Part shown: positions 6,009-12,764 of the stretch, piece by piece
Layout: each line of letters opens with the position of its first letter
How positions within the stretch are numbered: the first letter of the stretch is position 1
NCBI GenBank assembly: GCA_035255045.1
Contig: DATFAA010000011.1
Span: 1-12,860 of the forward strand
Direction of reading: 5' to 3'
DNA from: JAGTRP01 sp035255045
Lineage (GTDB): Bacteria; Pseudomonadota; Gammaproteobacteria; Burkholderiales; Rhodocyclaceae
Length of the DNA stretch: 12,860 nucleotides
Position numbers and translations under genes: made by a program
Notes under the pieces: model-generated
Database searches by the model: none
What the model was told of the DNA's origin: nothing
Seen by the model: only the letters and a program-made list of their open reading frames with translations

Positions 6009-8669
6009 ATGCCTGCCGGTACCCTGCTCCCTGGAGGCGACATCTCTTCCCCACCCCTCACCGTTCCCGCAGGGCCACGTCCGGGGCCGAGAGGCCGCAG
6101 ACCGCTGCGGTCCGCCCGCACACTCCTCGTCTCCCTGGTCCTTGCCTGCCTGCTTCCCGGTGTCCTGGGCGTTGCTGCCCTTTTCCACTACGAATACCAG
6201 CGCAGCCGGGCGCAGATGGAAAGGGATACCATCCAGACGACGCGGGCCCTGGTCCAGACGGTGGATAGCCAGCTCCTCAGGGCCGAAACCGCAGTCCTCG
6301 CCCTGTCCGGCTCCCGGTATCTCGCCGAGCGGGACTTCGCCGGCTTCCACCGCCAGGCCACCGAACTCCTGCGTAAGACCGGCATCGGCGCCTACGTGGC
6401 CGTGCTGGATCAGGCGGGCAACAACATCGTCAACACCCTGCGCCCCTACGGCGAACCCTTGCCGCCCCACGGCAATCAGGAACATCTGCGCCCGGTCTTC
6501 GAGAGCGGCCGCCCCTTCATCTCCAACCTTTACATCGGCTCCATCTCGAACCGCCCCCGGATCAGCGTCTACGCCCCGGTGAAGGAGAACGGCAGGGTTG
6601 TCTATGCCCTCAACGTCGGCATCGATTCCGAGTTGCTGGGCCATATCCTGGAGGCGCAGCACCTGCCCCCGGGCTGGCTGGTTTCCATCGTGGACGGCGC
6701 CGGCACCATCGCTGCGCGCAACCGGAGCGCCGAGCAGTATGTTGGCGAGAAGGCTCCTCCCGACGTGCTGCGGGGATTCACGGCCGCCCCCGAAGGCTCG
6801 ATCCAGTCGGTGACCAAGGAAGGCATTGAAGCCTTGGTGGTGTTCAGCCGCTCCCCGGTGACCGGATGGCGGGTAGTCGCCGCCATCCCCAGCCAGAGCC
6901 TCCAGGCCCCGTTCCTGCGCAATCTAGCCTTTCTGGGCACCGGGCTCGCCGCCCTGTTCCTGGTCGGCTTGGCCCTCGCCCGCCTCCTGGGGACGCGCAT
7001 CTCCGGCTCGGTACACGCCCTGGCGGCTTCGGCCTTCCACCTGGAGGCCGGCGAGGAGGCGCCGGCGCCCAGGGTCCATTTCCGGGAAGCCGCCGAGGCC
7101 GCCCAGGCCATCGAGATGGGCGCCCGCCTGCTGCAGGACAGGGAAAGGAATCTGCGGCAGCTCATCGCCACCCTGCCGGGCCTGGTGTGGACCGCCACCG
7201 GCGAGGGGGCCGTCGATTTCGTCAGCCGGCAGTGGCGGGATTACACCGGCACCACCCTGGAGTCCCAGCTCGGCACCGGCTTCCTCGGAGCCATCCATCC
7301 CGAGGACCGGGATAAGGTCGGGAAGCTGTGGCGCGAGGCCATCGCCAACCGGGCTTCCTACCACACCGAGTATCGCCTGCGCCGCCGCGATGGCGTGTAC
7401 CGCTGGTTCAAGGCCCGGGGTACGCCGGTGACGGACGATGACGGACAGGTCAGCCGCTGGCTGGGGGTGGCCACCGACATCGATGATCTCAAGCGCGCCC
7501 AGGAGGCGCTCCTGGACAGCGAGCAGCGCTACCGGGCCCTGTTCAACAACCGCACCAGCGCCATCGCCCACCTGCGCATCGTCACCGACGCCGACGGCCG
7601 GCCGGTGAATTACTACGTGGAGGCGGTCAATGACACCTACGAACGCATCCTGGGGTTGCGGCGGCAGGAGGTCGAAGGCAGGCTGGCGACGGAGATCGCC
7701 CCGAACATCCGGGAATTCGACGTGAACCTCGTCGCGGTGCTCGGCCGGGTCGGGCTCGAAGGCGGCGAGGCGGCCTTCGAGATGCTCTTCCCCCCCACCG
7801 GCCAGTGGCTGTCCATCTATGCCTACAGCCCCAAGCCCGGGGAATGCACCGCCATGTTCACCGACGTTTCCGCCCAGAAGCGGACGGAGGCGGAAATCCA
7901 GCGCCTCAACGCCGAGCTGGAGGAGCGGGTCCAGCAGCGCACGGCGGAGCTCAAGCACTCCAACGAAGCCCTGCTGCGCAGCAACATGGAGCTGCAGCGC
8001 TTCGCCCATGCCGCCGCCCACGACCTGCAGACGCCCCTGCGCTCCATTGCCGGCTTCACCCAGCTGCTGCAGCGGGAAATCGGGGAGTGCGTGGACGAGC
8101 GGGCCGACGAGTGGCTCACCCTGGTGATCGACAACACCCGGCGCCTCCAGGTGCTCATCGAGGAGCTGCTGGACTACGCCCGGCTGGACGCCCGGGCCCG
8201 GCCCTTCGAGGTGGTGGATATGGAGGCCGTCTTCGAGCAGGTGCTGGCTTCCCTGTCGGCCCTGATCGAGGAAGGCGGCGCCGAGGTGACCCGGGGCGAC
8301 CTCCCCACCCTGCTGGCCGACCGCACCCAGATGGCCCAGCTGCTCCAGAACCTCGTCGAGAACGGCATCAAGTACAACCGCTCCAAGCCGCCCCGGGTGG
8401 CCGTCACGTGGGAGCTCCAGGGCAACGACGACGTCTTCGCGATCAAGGACAACGGCATCGGCGTCGACCCCAAGCACCACCAGCGCATTTTCGAGATATT
8501 CCGTCGCCTGCACACCTACACGGAGATTCCCGGCACCGGCATCGGGCTGGCCATCTGCCAGCGCATCGTCGAGCGCCACGGCGGGCGGATGTGGATGGAG
8601 TCCCAGCCCGGCCGGGGCAGCGTCTTCTACTTCTCCCTGCCTGCCCGGAGGCCGGCGGCAGGGCAATGA
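6009..8669 (+). CDS. Cache/PAS sensor histidine kinase, phytochrome-type H-box, orphan
   Basis: An 886-residue membrane kinase. Helix 1 is at about 38-59, an extracytoplasmic Cache-like sensor at about 60-300, helix 2 at about 305-327, a PAS_3-type domain at 385-497, a second PAS-like domain at about 504-625, a coiled coil at about 628-662, then HisKA and HATPase_c. The phosphoacceptor is His671 in AHDLQTPLRS; HDLQ-P is the form seen in phytochrome-like kinases. The ATP site is intact: Asn785 (LVENGIKYN), Asp814 (DNGIG), the IFEIF F-box and Gly842 (GTGIGLA). No receiver domain is present and no response regulator is nearby, so the partner is encoded elsewhere. The start is the weakest point: the ATG at 6009 has no Shine-Dalgarno site and gives a Pro/Arg/Gly-rich leader of about 36 residues before helix 1, but no ATG, GTG or TTG lies in frame between it and the helix. 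Confidence 0.93.
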   Translation: MPAGTLLPGGDISSPPLTVPAGPRPGPRGRRPLRSARTLLVSLVLACLLPGVLGVAALFHYEYQRSRAQMERDTIQTTRALVQTVDSQLLRAETAVLALSGSRYLAERDFAGFHRQATELLRKTGIGAYVAVLDQAGNNIVNTLRPYGEPLPPHGNQEHLRPVFESGRPFISNLYIGSISNRPRISVYAPVKENGRVVYALNVGIDSELLGHILEAQHLPPGWLVSIVDGAGTIAARNRSAEQYVGEKAPPDVLRGFTAAPEGSIQSVTKEGIEALVVFSRSPVTGWRVVAAIPSQSLQAPFLRNLAFLGTGLAALFLVGLALARLLGTRISGSVHALAASAFHLEAGEEAPAPRVHFREAAEAAQAIEMGARLLQDRERNLRQLIATLPGLVWTATGEGAVDFVSRQWRDYTGTTLESQLGTGFLGAIHPEDRDKVGKLWREAIANRASYHTEYRLRRRDGVYRWFKARGTPVTDDDGQVSRWLGVATDIDDLKRAQEALLDSEQRYRALFNNRTSAIAHLRIVTDADGRPVNYYVEAVNDTYERILGLRRQEVEGRLATEIAPNIREFDVNLVAVLGRVGLEGGEAAFEMLFPPTGQWLSIYAYSPKPGECTAMFTDVSAQKRTEAEIQRLNAELEERVQQRTAELKHSNEALLRSNMELQRFAHAAAHDLQTPLRSIAGFTQLLQREIGECVDERADEWLTLVIDNTRRLQVLIEELLDYARLDARARPFEVVDMEAVFEQVLASLSALIEEGGAEVTRGDLPTLLADRTQMAQLLQNLVENGIKYNRSKPPRVAVTWELQGNDDVFAIKDNGIGVDPKHHQRIFEIFRRLHTYTEIPGTGIGLAICQRIVERHGGRMWMESQPGRGSVFYFSLPARRPAAGQ

Positions 8670-8673
8670 CCCG

Positions 8674-8702
8674 TTGGGAAACCCCGGCGGCGGAGATACA
8701 AT
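8674..8702 (+). promoter_or_regulatory. Sigma-70-type promoter for the 54-residue protein
   Basis: TTGGGA (8674-8679) and TACAAT (8697-8702) are separated by exactly 17 bases and match the -35 and -10 consensus at four and five of six positions. Transcription would start near 8709, about 20 bases before the GTG start at 8730. The site lies just after the kinase stop, so the small gene can be expressed on its own. Confidence 0.55.
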
Positions 8703-8729
8703 CCGGCCGCATTCAAGGGGGAATCAGCC

Positions 8730-8894
8730 GTGACCGAAGAGGAAAGACAGAAGGCGCAGGAAGCGCTGAACTCGGACTACGCCAGGTACGTCGTCGAGGC
8801 CGAGGCCGCCAAGGCCCAGGGCAAGGCCCTGGGCACCTTCCTGGAATGGCAGCACAAGTACGGCTCCCTGGACGTCAAGATCCCTGAGCGGTGA
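8730..8894 (+). CDS. Small hypothetical protein, 54 residues
   Basis: It starts with GTG at 8730, with AGGGGGA about eight to nine bases upstream, and ends in TGA at 8892-8894. The protein begins TEEERQKAQEALNSDYARYV and is mostly charged, probably helical, with a C-terminal section rich in aromatic and basic residues (FLEWQHKYGSLDVKIPER). There is no signal peptide, membrane helix or cysteine. Third-position G/C bias resembles that of the neighbouring real genes, and a candidate promoter lies directly upstream. I do not recognise the family. Its last 20 bases overlap the end of the minus-strand gene at 8875-9105. Confidence 0.72.
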   Translation: MTEEERQKAQEALNSDYARYVVEAEAAKAQGKALGTFLEWQHKYGSLDVKIPER

Positions 8895-9105
8895 GGGTCT
8901 GCCGTTCCCGCCCTTCCTGGGGATTCCAGGAGAACAGCGGGCGGAGCTTTTCGCCGACGGCTTCCGCCAGGGACAGCAGGCTGTGGCCGACGAGGAGGCC
9001 GTAGAGGCGGGCGCGTTCGGCGAACAGGCCCTGCAAGCGTTGCAATTCCTCGGCCCGCAGCTGGCGGGCCCGGCGTTCGATAAGGGCGATGTCGATGTAT
9101 CCCAT
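8875..9105 (-). CDS. Small hypothetical protein, 76 residues
   Basis: The ATG at 9105 has GAGGAG six bases upstream, a strong ribosome binding site. The protein starts MGYIDIALIERRARQLRAEE, is Arg/Leu/Glu-rich and probably forms long amphipathic helices. A mildly hydrophobic part (about 35-50, YGLLVGHSLLSLAEAV) is followed by KLRPLFSWNPQ. It resembles short basic helical proteins of betaproteobacteria, but I cannot name a domain with confidence. It is divergent from the LysR regulator at 9227, the usual arrangement for a LysR target, so that regulator may control it; this is inference. Its 3' end overlaps the 54-residue gene by 20 bases. Confidence 0.75.
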   Translation of the reverse strand: MGYIDIALIERRARQLRAEELQRLQGLFAERARLYGLLVGHSLLSLAEAVGEKLRPLFSWNPQEGRERQTLTAQGS

Positions 9106-9124
9106 GATTGACTCCTCAGGCTTT

Positions 9125-9137
9125 GCTGCATCGCAGC
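9125..9137. promoter_or_regulatory. Short perfect dyad GCTGC-atc-GCAGC in the leader of the 76-residue gene
   Basis: A five-base perfect dyad with a three-base centre. It matches the CTGC-N3-GCAG form reported for the polyhydroxyalkanoate regulator PhaR, and lies 20 to 32 bases upstream of the minus-strand ATG, just downstream of the predicted transcription start. A binding site or a small RNA hairpin are both possible; the motif is short, so the PhaR link is speculative. Confidence 0.25.
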
Positions 9138-9150
9138 GTTGACGGTTCGA

Positions 9151-9179
9151 ACTGTAAATTCGCCGCCCGGCCCGGACAA
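9151..9179 (-). promoter_or_regulatory. Candidate sigma-70 promoter for the 76-residue gene
   Basis: On the minus strand TTGTCC (9179-9174) and TACAGT (9156-9151) are spaced by 17 bases, each matching the consensus at four of six positions. Transcription would start near 9144, leaving a leader of about 40 bases. The site lies in the 121-base gap shared with the LysR gene, so a LysR regulator could act here. Confidence 0.4.
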
Positions 9180-9226
9180 TCCGGCCGAAGGGAAAAACAT
9201 TTGTGAATTCCGGTCATAGTTGACCC

Positions 9227-10132
9227 ATGGATAGAACCGCCGAGATCACCGCCTTCGTCCGCGCCGTGGAAACCGGCAGCTTCTCCGCCGCCGCCCGCCT
9301 CCTGGCCCTGACCCCGTCCGCCCTGTCCAAGCTCGTCACCCGCCTGGAGGACCGCCTGGGGACCCGCCTGCTGCAGCGCACCACGCGGCAGCTGCACCTC
9401 ACCCCGGAAGGGGAAGCCTTCTACAACCGCATCCGCCCCATCCTCTCCGCCCTCGACGAGGCGGAGGCGGAGGCCAGCGCCGCCGGCGCCAGCCCCCGGG
9501 GGGTGCTGCGCCTGCACTGCGGCTCCTCCTTCGGCATGCACCAGCTGGCGCCGGCGGTGCCCCGCTTCCTGGAGCGCTACCCGGACGTGGAGCTGGACAT
9601 CACCATCAACGACCAGCCACCGGCCCTGGTGGAGGAGAGCATCGACCTCGCCATCCGCATCGGCGCCCTCGACGAGTCCTCCATGGTGGCCAGGCGCATC
9701 GCCAACCTGGAGCGGGTCATCTGCGCCGCCCCGTCCTACCTGGAGCGCCACGGCACGCCCCTGACCCCGGACGATCTCCACAATCACAACTGCCTGTGGT
9801 CCACCAGCCTGCCGAACCTGCGCCGCTGGCCCTTCGACACCGACGAGGGCATCCGGGTGGTGCCCATCTCCGGCAACGTGGTGGCCAACAACGCCGAGAC
9901 CGTCCTGCAGCTCACCATCGCCGGGGTCGGTATCTCCCGCCTCACCGACATCATGGCTGGCGAATCCATGCGCCGGGGCCACCTGGTCCCCATCCTCACC
10001 GACTGGCACCACGTGGAGCCGGTGCCCCTCTTCGCCACCTACCCGAGCGGCCGCCACCTGGCCCCCAAGGTGCGGGCCATGGTGGACTTCCTGGTGGAGG
10101 AGTTCGGCCACGCCCCCTGGCGCCGCCGCTGA
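9227..10132 (+). CDS. LysR family transcriptional regulator
   Basis: A 301-residue protein of the usual LysR length. Residues 1-60 are the winged helix-turn-helix (FVRAVETGSFSAAARLL, then TPSALSKLVTRLEDRLG, then RLLQRTTRQLHLTPEG), followed by a linker helix and the effector-binding domain (about 88-295). The wording is typical of the large CrgA-like subgroup. The effector cannot be predicted. The ATG at 9227 lacks a clear Shine-Dalgarno sequence, but the HTH starts immediately after it and no better start exists. The divergent gene at 9105 is the most likely local target. The stop is nine bases from the stop of the convergent patatin gene, with no terminator-like hairpin between. Confidence 0.93.
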   Translation: MDRTAEITAFVRAVETGSFSAAARLLALTPSALSKLVTRLEDRLGTRLLQRTTRQLHLTPEGEAFYNRIRPILSALDEAEAEASAAGASPRGVLRLHCGSSFGMHQLAPAVPRFLERYPDVELDITINDQPPALVEESIDLAIRIGALDESSMVARRIANLERVICAAPSYLERHGTPLTPDDLHNHNCLWSTSLPNLRRWPFDTDEGIRVVPISGNVVANNAETVLQLTIAGVGISRLTDIMAGESMRRGHLVPILTDWHHVEPVPLFATYPSGRHLAPKVRAMVDFLVEEFGHAPWRRR

Positions 10133-10141
10133 TGCCGGGAT

Positions 10142-11305
10142 TCAGGACCGGACGTGCTCGGCCAGGAGCCGCTCGGCCTGGTCGTAACCCTGTTCCATGA
10201 GGCGCCCCAGCCGTTCCGGGGAATAGTCCAGGTCCCGGGAGATGTACTCGAACGGCAGGGCCTGCTGCCGCCGGATGCGCAGGACATCGAGCCGGCACAG
10301 GTTGGCAGCGAGGGCGGCGGCGTGCTCCCGGATGATGCGCTTGCCGAGGGCGGAGGCCGGGCGGGCGCCGGCGGCTTCGGCAGCCGCCGTGAGGAAATCC
10401 ACATAGCGGTTGTTGATCTCGGCGTAGTCCTCGTCCGTGTCGGCCCGGGACTCCAGCAGGGCGGCCTGGACCTGGAAGGCGAGGTCGAGGGCGCTGGACG
10501 GCCGCCGCCTTTCGCCGCAGATGGTGTCCACGATGATGACCAGGTAGTCGCCGATCCGGCCCTCCGCCGGCCGGGAGCGCAGCACCTGCAGCAGGTCCCG
10601 CAGCGGGCTGTAGGGCAGCAGGTCGCCGTCCCAGTAGGCCTCCCCGTCGATCTCGGCCAGGGGATAGAGGAAGGGGATGCTGGCGCTGGCCATCAGGTGG
10701 CGCGTCTCCACCGCCTCCTGCCAGCTGTGGAAGATCGCCGGCTGCTGGGTGGCGGCATTCACCGCCCGCACCAGCAGCAGGGGAAGGCGCCCCGGGTTGG
10801 GGCCGTAGGAGCCGACGTAGCGGCGGATCAGCCTTTCCATGGCCTCCGGGTCATGGAGGGCGGCCCGGGCGCGGAAGGCGGCGCCCCAGGGATTCCAGGC
10901 CATGAAATTGGGGACGCTGAGCCCGGGATTGCCCCGCAGCAGCATGGTCAGCAGGCTGTTCCAGGAATGGTGGTACCAGGTCGCCAGGGGAAAGAAGACC
11001 CGGGGCAGGAAGGCCAGCTCGTCCCGCCACAGGGATTCCAGGGCGCCGGCCCCGGCATCCCGATCGGACAGGTGGCGGGCGATGACGGCGCCGTTGAGGG
11101 CGCCGATGGAGGCCCCGGCGATGCCCGCCAGTTCGATCTCCCCGCTCTGGACCCGGGCGGCGATGGCCTGGTAGGCCCCGCACTGGTGGGCCCCCATGGC
11201 CCCTCCCCCCGGCAGGATCAGGAGGGCTGGCCGGGGCTTGGCGCCGGGCCGCCCGCTGCTGCCCGGGTCCGGGCTGGGGTCCGGCGGTTGCCGCTCGAGC
11301 TTCAT
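10142..11305 (-). CDS. Patatin-like phospholipase
   Basis: A 387-residue protein with a patatin fold starting at about residue 27. The oxyanion loop is GGGAMGAHQCG (33-43), the nucleophile is Ser66 in GASIG (64-68), and the catalytic aspartate is probably Asp226 in the sequence DGD. Most family members read DGG or DGA at this point, so the Asp228 replacement is unusual. The first 26 residues are Pro/Ser/Gly-rich and not a signal peptide. The remainder after about 250 has no domain I can name. It should hydrolyse acyl ester bonds of lipids, possibly phospholipids; the substrate is unknown. The ATG at 11305 has GGAG ten bases upstream. The gene lies 66 bases downstream of galE on the same strand and may be read from the galE transcript. 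Confidence 0.9.
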   Translation of the reverse strand: MKLERQPPDPSPDPGSSGRPGAKPRPALLILPGGGAMGAHQCGAYQAIAARVQSGEIELAGIAGASIGALNGAVIARHLSDRDAGAGALESLWRDELAFLPRVFFPLATWYHHSWNSLLTMLLRGNPGLSVPNFMAWNPWGAAFRARAALHDPEAMERLIRRYVGSYGPNPGRLPLLLVRAVNAATQQPAIFHSWQEAVETRHLMASASIPFLYPLAEIDGEAYWDGDLLPYSPLRDLLQVLRSRPAEGRIGDYLVIIVDTICGERRRPSSALDLAFQVQAALLESRADTDEDYAEINNRYVDFLTAAAEAAGARPASALGKRIIREHAAALAANLCRLDVLRIRRQQALPFEYISRDLDYSPERLGRLMEQGYDQAERLLAEHVRS

Positions 11306-11371
11306 TGACGCACCGCTCCGATGGATGGAATCGGCACGGTGGCTGCAATGGGCGTGCCCGCCCCCGGCGGC

Positions 11372-12382
11372 TCAGTCCGGGAAGCCGTCCGGATTGGCGG
11401 ACTGCCAGCGCCAGCCGTCCTCGCACATTTCCCGGATGCCCCGCTCCGCCTTCCAGCCCAGGCTTTCGTGGGCCAGGGTCGGGTCGGCGTAGCAGGCGGC
11501 GATGTCGCCGGGACGGCGGCCGACGATCTCGTAGGGCACCTTCCGGCCGCTGGCCGCCTCGAAGGCCCCGACCATGTCGAGGACGCTGTAGCCCTGGCCG
11601 GTGCCCAGGTTGACGGTGAGGACGCCGGCCTGGCGGCCCAGGTAATTCAGCGCCGCCAGGTGGCCGAGGGCCAGGTCCACCACGTGGATGTAGTCCCGCA
11701 CCCCGGTGCCGTCCGGGGTGGGATAGTCGTCGCCGAAGACCGAGAGCTTCTCCAGCTTGCCCACCGCCACCTGGGCGACGAAGGGCATGAGGTTGTTGGG
11801 GATGCCGTTGGGGTCCTCGCCGATGAGGCCGCTCCGGTGGGCCCCCACCGGGTTGAAGTAGCGCAGCAGGGCGATGCGCCAGGCCGGGTCGGCCACCGCC
11901 AGGTCCCGCAGGATGTCCTCCACCATGAGCTTGGAGCGGCCGTAGGGATTGGTGGCCTGGAGGGGGAAAGGCTCCCGGATGGGGACCGTGTGCGGGTCGC
12001 CATAGACGGTGGCGGAGGAACTGAACACCACCTTCTTCACCCCGTGGGCGGCCATGGTCTCGAACAGCACCAGGCTGCCGTGGACATTGTTGTCGTAGTA
12101 GCGCAGGGGCTGGCTCACCGACTCCCCCACCGCCTTGAGGCCGGCGAAGTGGATGGCGGAGTCGATGGGATAGTCGCGGAACACCTGCTCCAGCCCGGCC
12201 CGGTCGCGGATGTCCACCGACCGGAAGGCGGGCCGCCGGCCGCTGATGGTTTCGATGCGGTCGAGGACCGCCGGCTTGCTGTTGGAAAGGTTGTCGATGA
12301 TGAGGAGTTCGGCTCCTGCCGCGAGGAGCTCGACGACGGTGTGGGAACCGATATAGCCGGTGCCGCCGGTGACGAGGATCAT
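11372..12382 (-). CDS. galE: UDP-glucose 4-epimerase
   Basis: A 336-residue protein, close to the 338 residues of E. coli GalE and similar along its whole length. It interconverts UDP-glucose and UDP-galactose using bound NAD, supplying precursors for lipopolysaccharide and exopolysaccharide. Visible are the NAD-binding GGTGYIGSH (6-14), IHFAGLKAVGES, the catalytic Ser123 in SSSATVYG, Tyr147 and Lys151 in PYGRSK, LLRYFNPVGAH, IPNNLMPFVAQVAVG and GTGVRDYIHVVDLA. The C-terminus ends WQSANPDGFPD, like the E. coli protein. The ATG at 12382 has only a weak AGGCG site but is fixed by the start of the Rossmann fold. No other sugar gene lies within the window; the next gene downstream is the patatin. 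Confidence 0.97.
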   Translation of the reverse strand: MILVTGGTGYIGSHTVVELLAAGAELLIIDNLSNSKPAVLDRIETISGRRPAFRSVDIRDRAGLEQVFRDYPIDSAIHFAGLKAVGESVSQPLRYYDNNVHGSLVLFETMAAHGVKKVVFSSSATVYGDPHTVPIREPFPLQATNPYGRSKLMVEDILRDLAVADPAWRIALLRYFNPVGAHRSGLIGEDPNGIPNNLMPFVAQVAVGKLEKLSVFGDDYPTPDGTGVRDYIHVVDLALGHLAALNYLGRQAGVLTVNLGTGQGYSVLDMVGAFEAASGRKVPYEIVGRRPGDIAACYADPTLAHESLGWKAERGIREMCEDGWRWQSANPDGFPD

Positions 12383-12424
12383 TTTTTCTTATCGCCTTTT
12401 AAGCCAATAGGAATCTTGCGCCGA

Positions 12425-12444
12425 GGGCGGCATTGTAGCCGCCC
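12425..12444. repeat. Hairpin GGGCGGC-attgta-GCCGCCC upstream of galE
   Basis: A perfect 7-base stem with a 6-base loop. Read on the minus strand the loop is exactly TACAAT, a good -10 hexamer about 50 bases upstream of the galE ATG, although no convincing -35 is found at 16-18 bases. It could be an operator centred on the galE promoter or a leader RNA hairpin. There is no T-run, so it is not an intrinsic terminator. Confidence 0.4.
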
Positions 12445-12624
12445 CCGGCCTGGGAACGGACGATGCCGCTTGCCGGTGGGGTCACCGATAGACCGGGAGG
12501 CCGCGACTCCGTTCCGCTGGTTTCGCCCGCCGCCTGTGGGCACTGGCCCAACAGGTTTTTGCCGAGTGTTGGCCGCCACCCGCCGCCAGATGTCTCCCCT
12601 TCGCCCTGGGCCGGCACCGGCCGA

Positions 12625-12655
12625 CAAGCGATTTCTATACTGTTTTCAAGCGCTT
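12625..12655. repeat. Pair of direct repeats CAAGCG(A/C)TT, possible activator sites
   Basis: CAAGCGATT at 12625-12633 and CAAGCGCTT at 12647-12655 repeat with a 22-base period, about two helical turns, so both copies face the same side of the DNA. The second contains the palindrome AAGCGCTT. They lie 30-60 bases upstream of the -24 element of the sigma-54 promoter. A role as binding sites for its activator is inference. Confidence 0.35.
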
Positions 12656-12685
12656 ATATCTTTTTTCATTGCTCCTGGCCCGGCC

Positions 12686-12701
12686 TGGCACACCCCCTGC
12701 A
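12686..12701 (+). promoter_or_regulatory. Sigma-54 (RpoN) -24/-12 promoter
   Basis: TGGCACA-CCCC-CTGCA matches the RpoN consensus TGGCACG-N4-TTGCW at all but two positions. The invariant GG (12687-12688) and GC (12699-12700) are separated by the required ten bases. Transcription would start near 12712, giving a leader of about 53 bases before the ATG at 12765. Such promoters need an ATP-dependent enhancer-binding activator, which is not encoded in the window. Confidence 0.65.
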
Positions 12702-12764
12702 ATAGGGTAAGCGAGCACCAACGAAAGCTCACCAACCAACCCAACCCTGACTAGGAGTACTGCA

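Larger units (their letters stand above)
12383..12764. other. Divergent intergenic region, 382 bases, with promoter-like elements
   Basis: This stretch lies between galE (minus) and the leader-peptide gene (plus). The galE-proximal half is GC-rich and holds the hairpin at 12425-12444. The part from about 12625 to 12670 is clearly richer in A and T than the surroundings and contains two direct repeats (12625-12655), a TATACT (12636-12641) without a matching -35, and a T-run. It is followed by the sigma-54 promoter (12686-12701) and a Shine-Dalgarno AGGAG (12753-12757). I see no credible gene within it; the frames crossing it are Arg/Pro/Gly-rich shadows. Confidence 0.6.
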
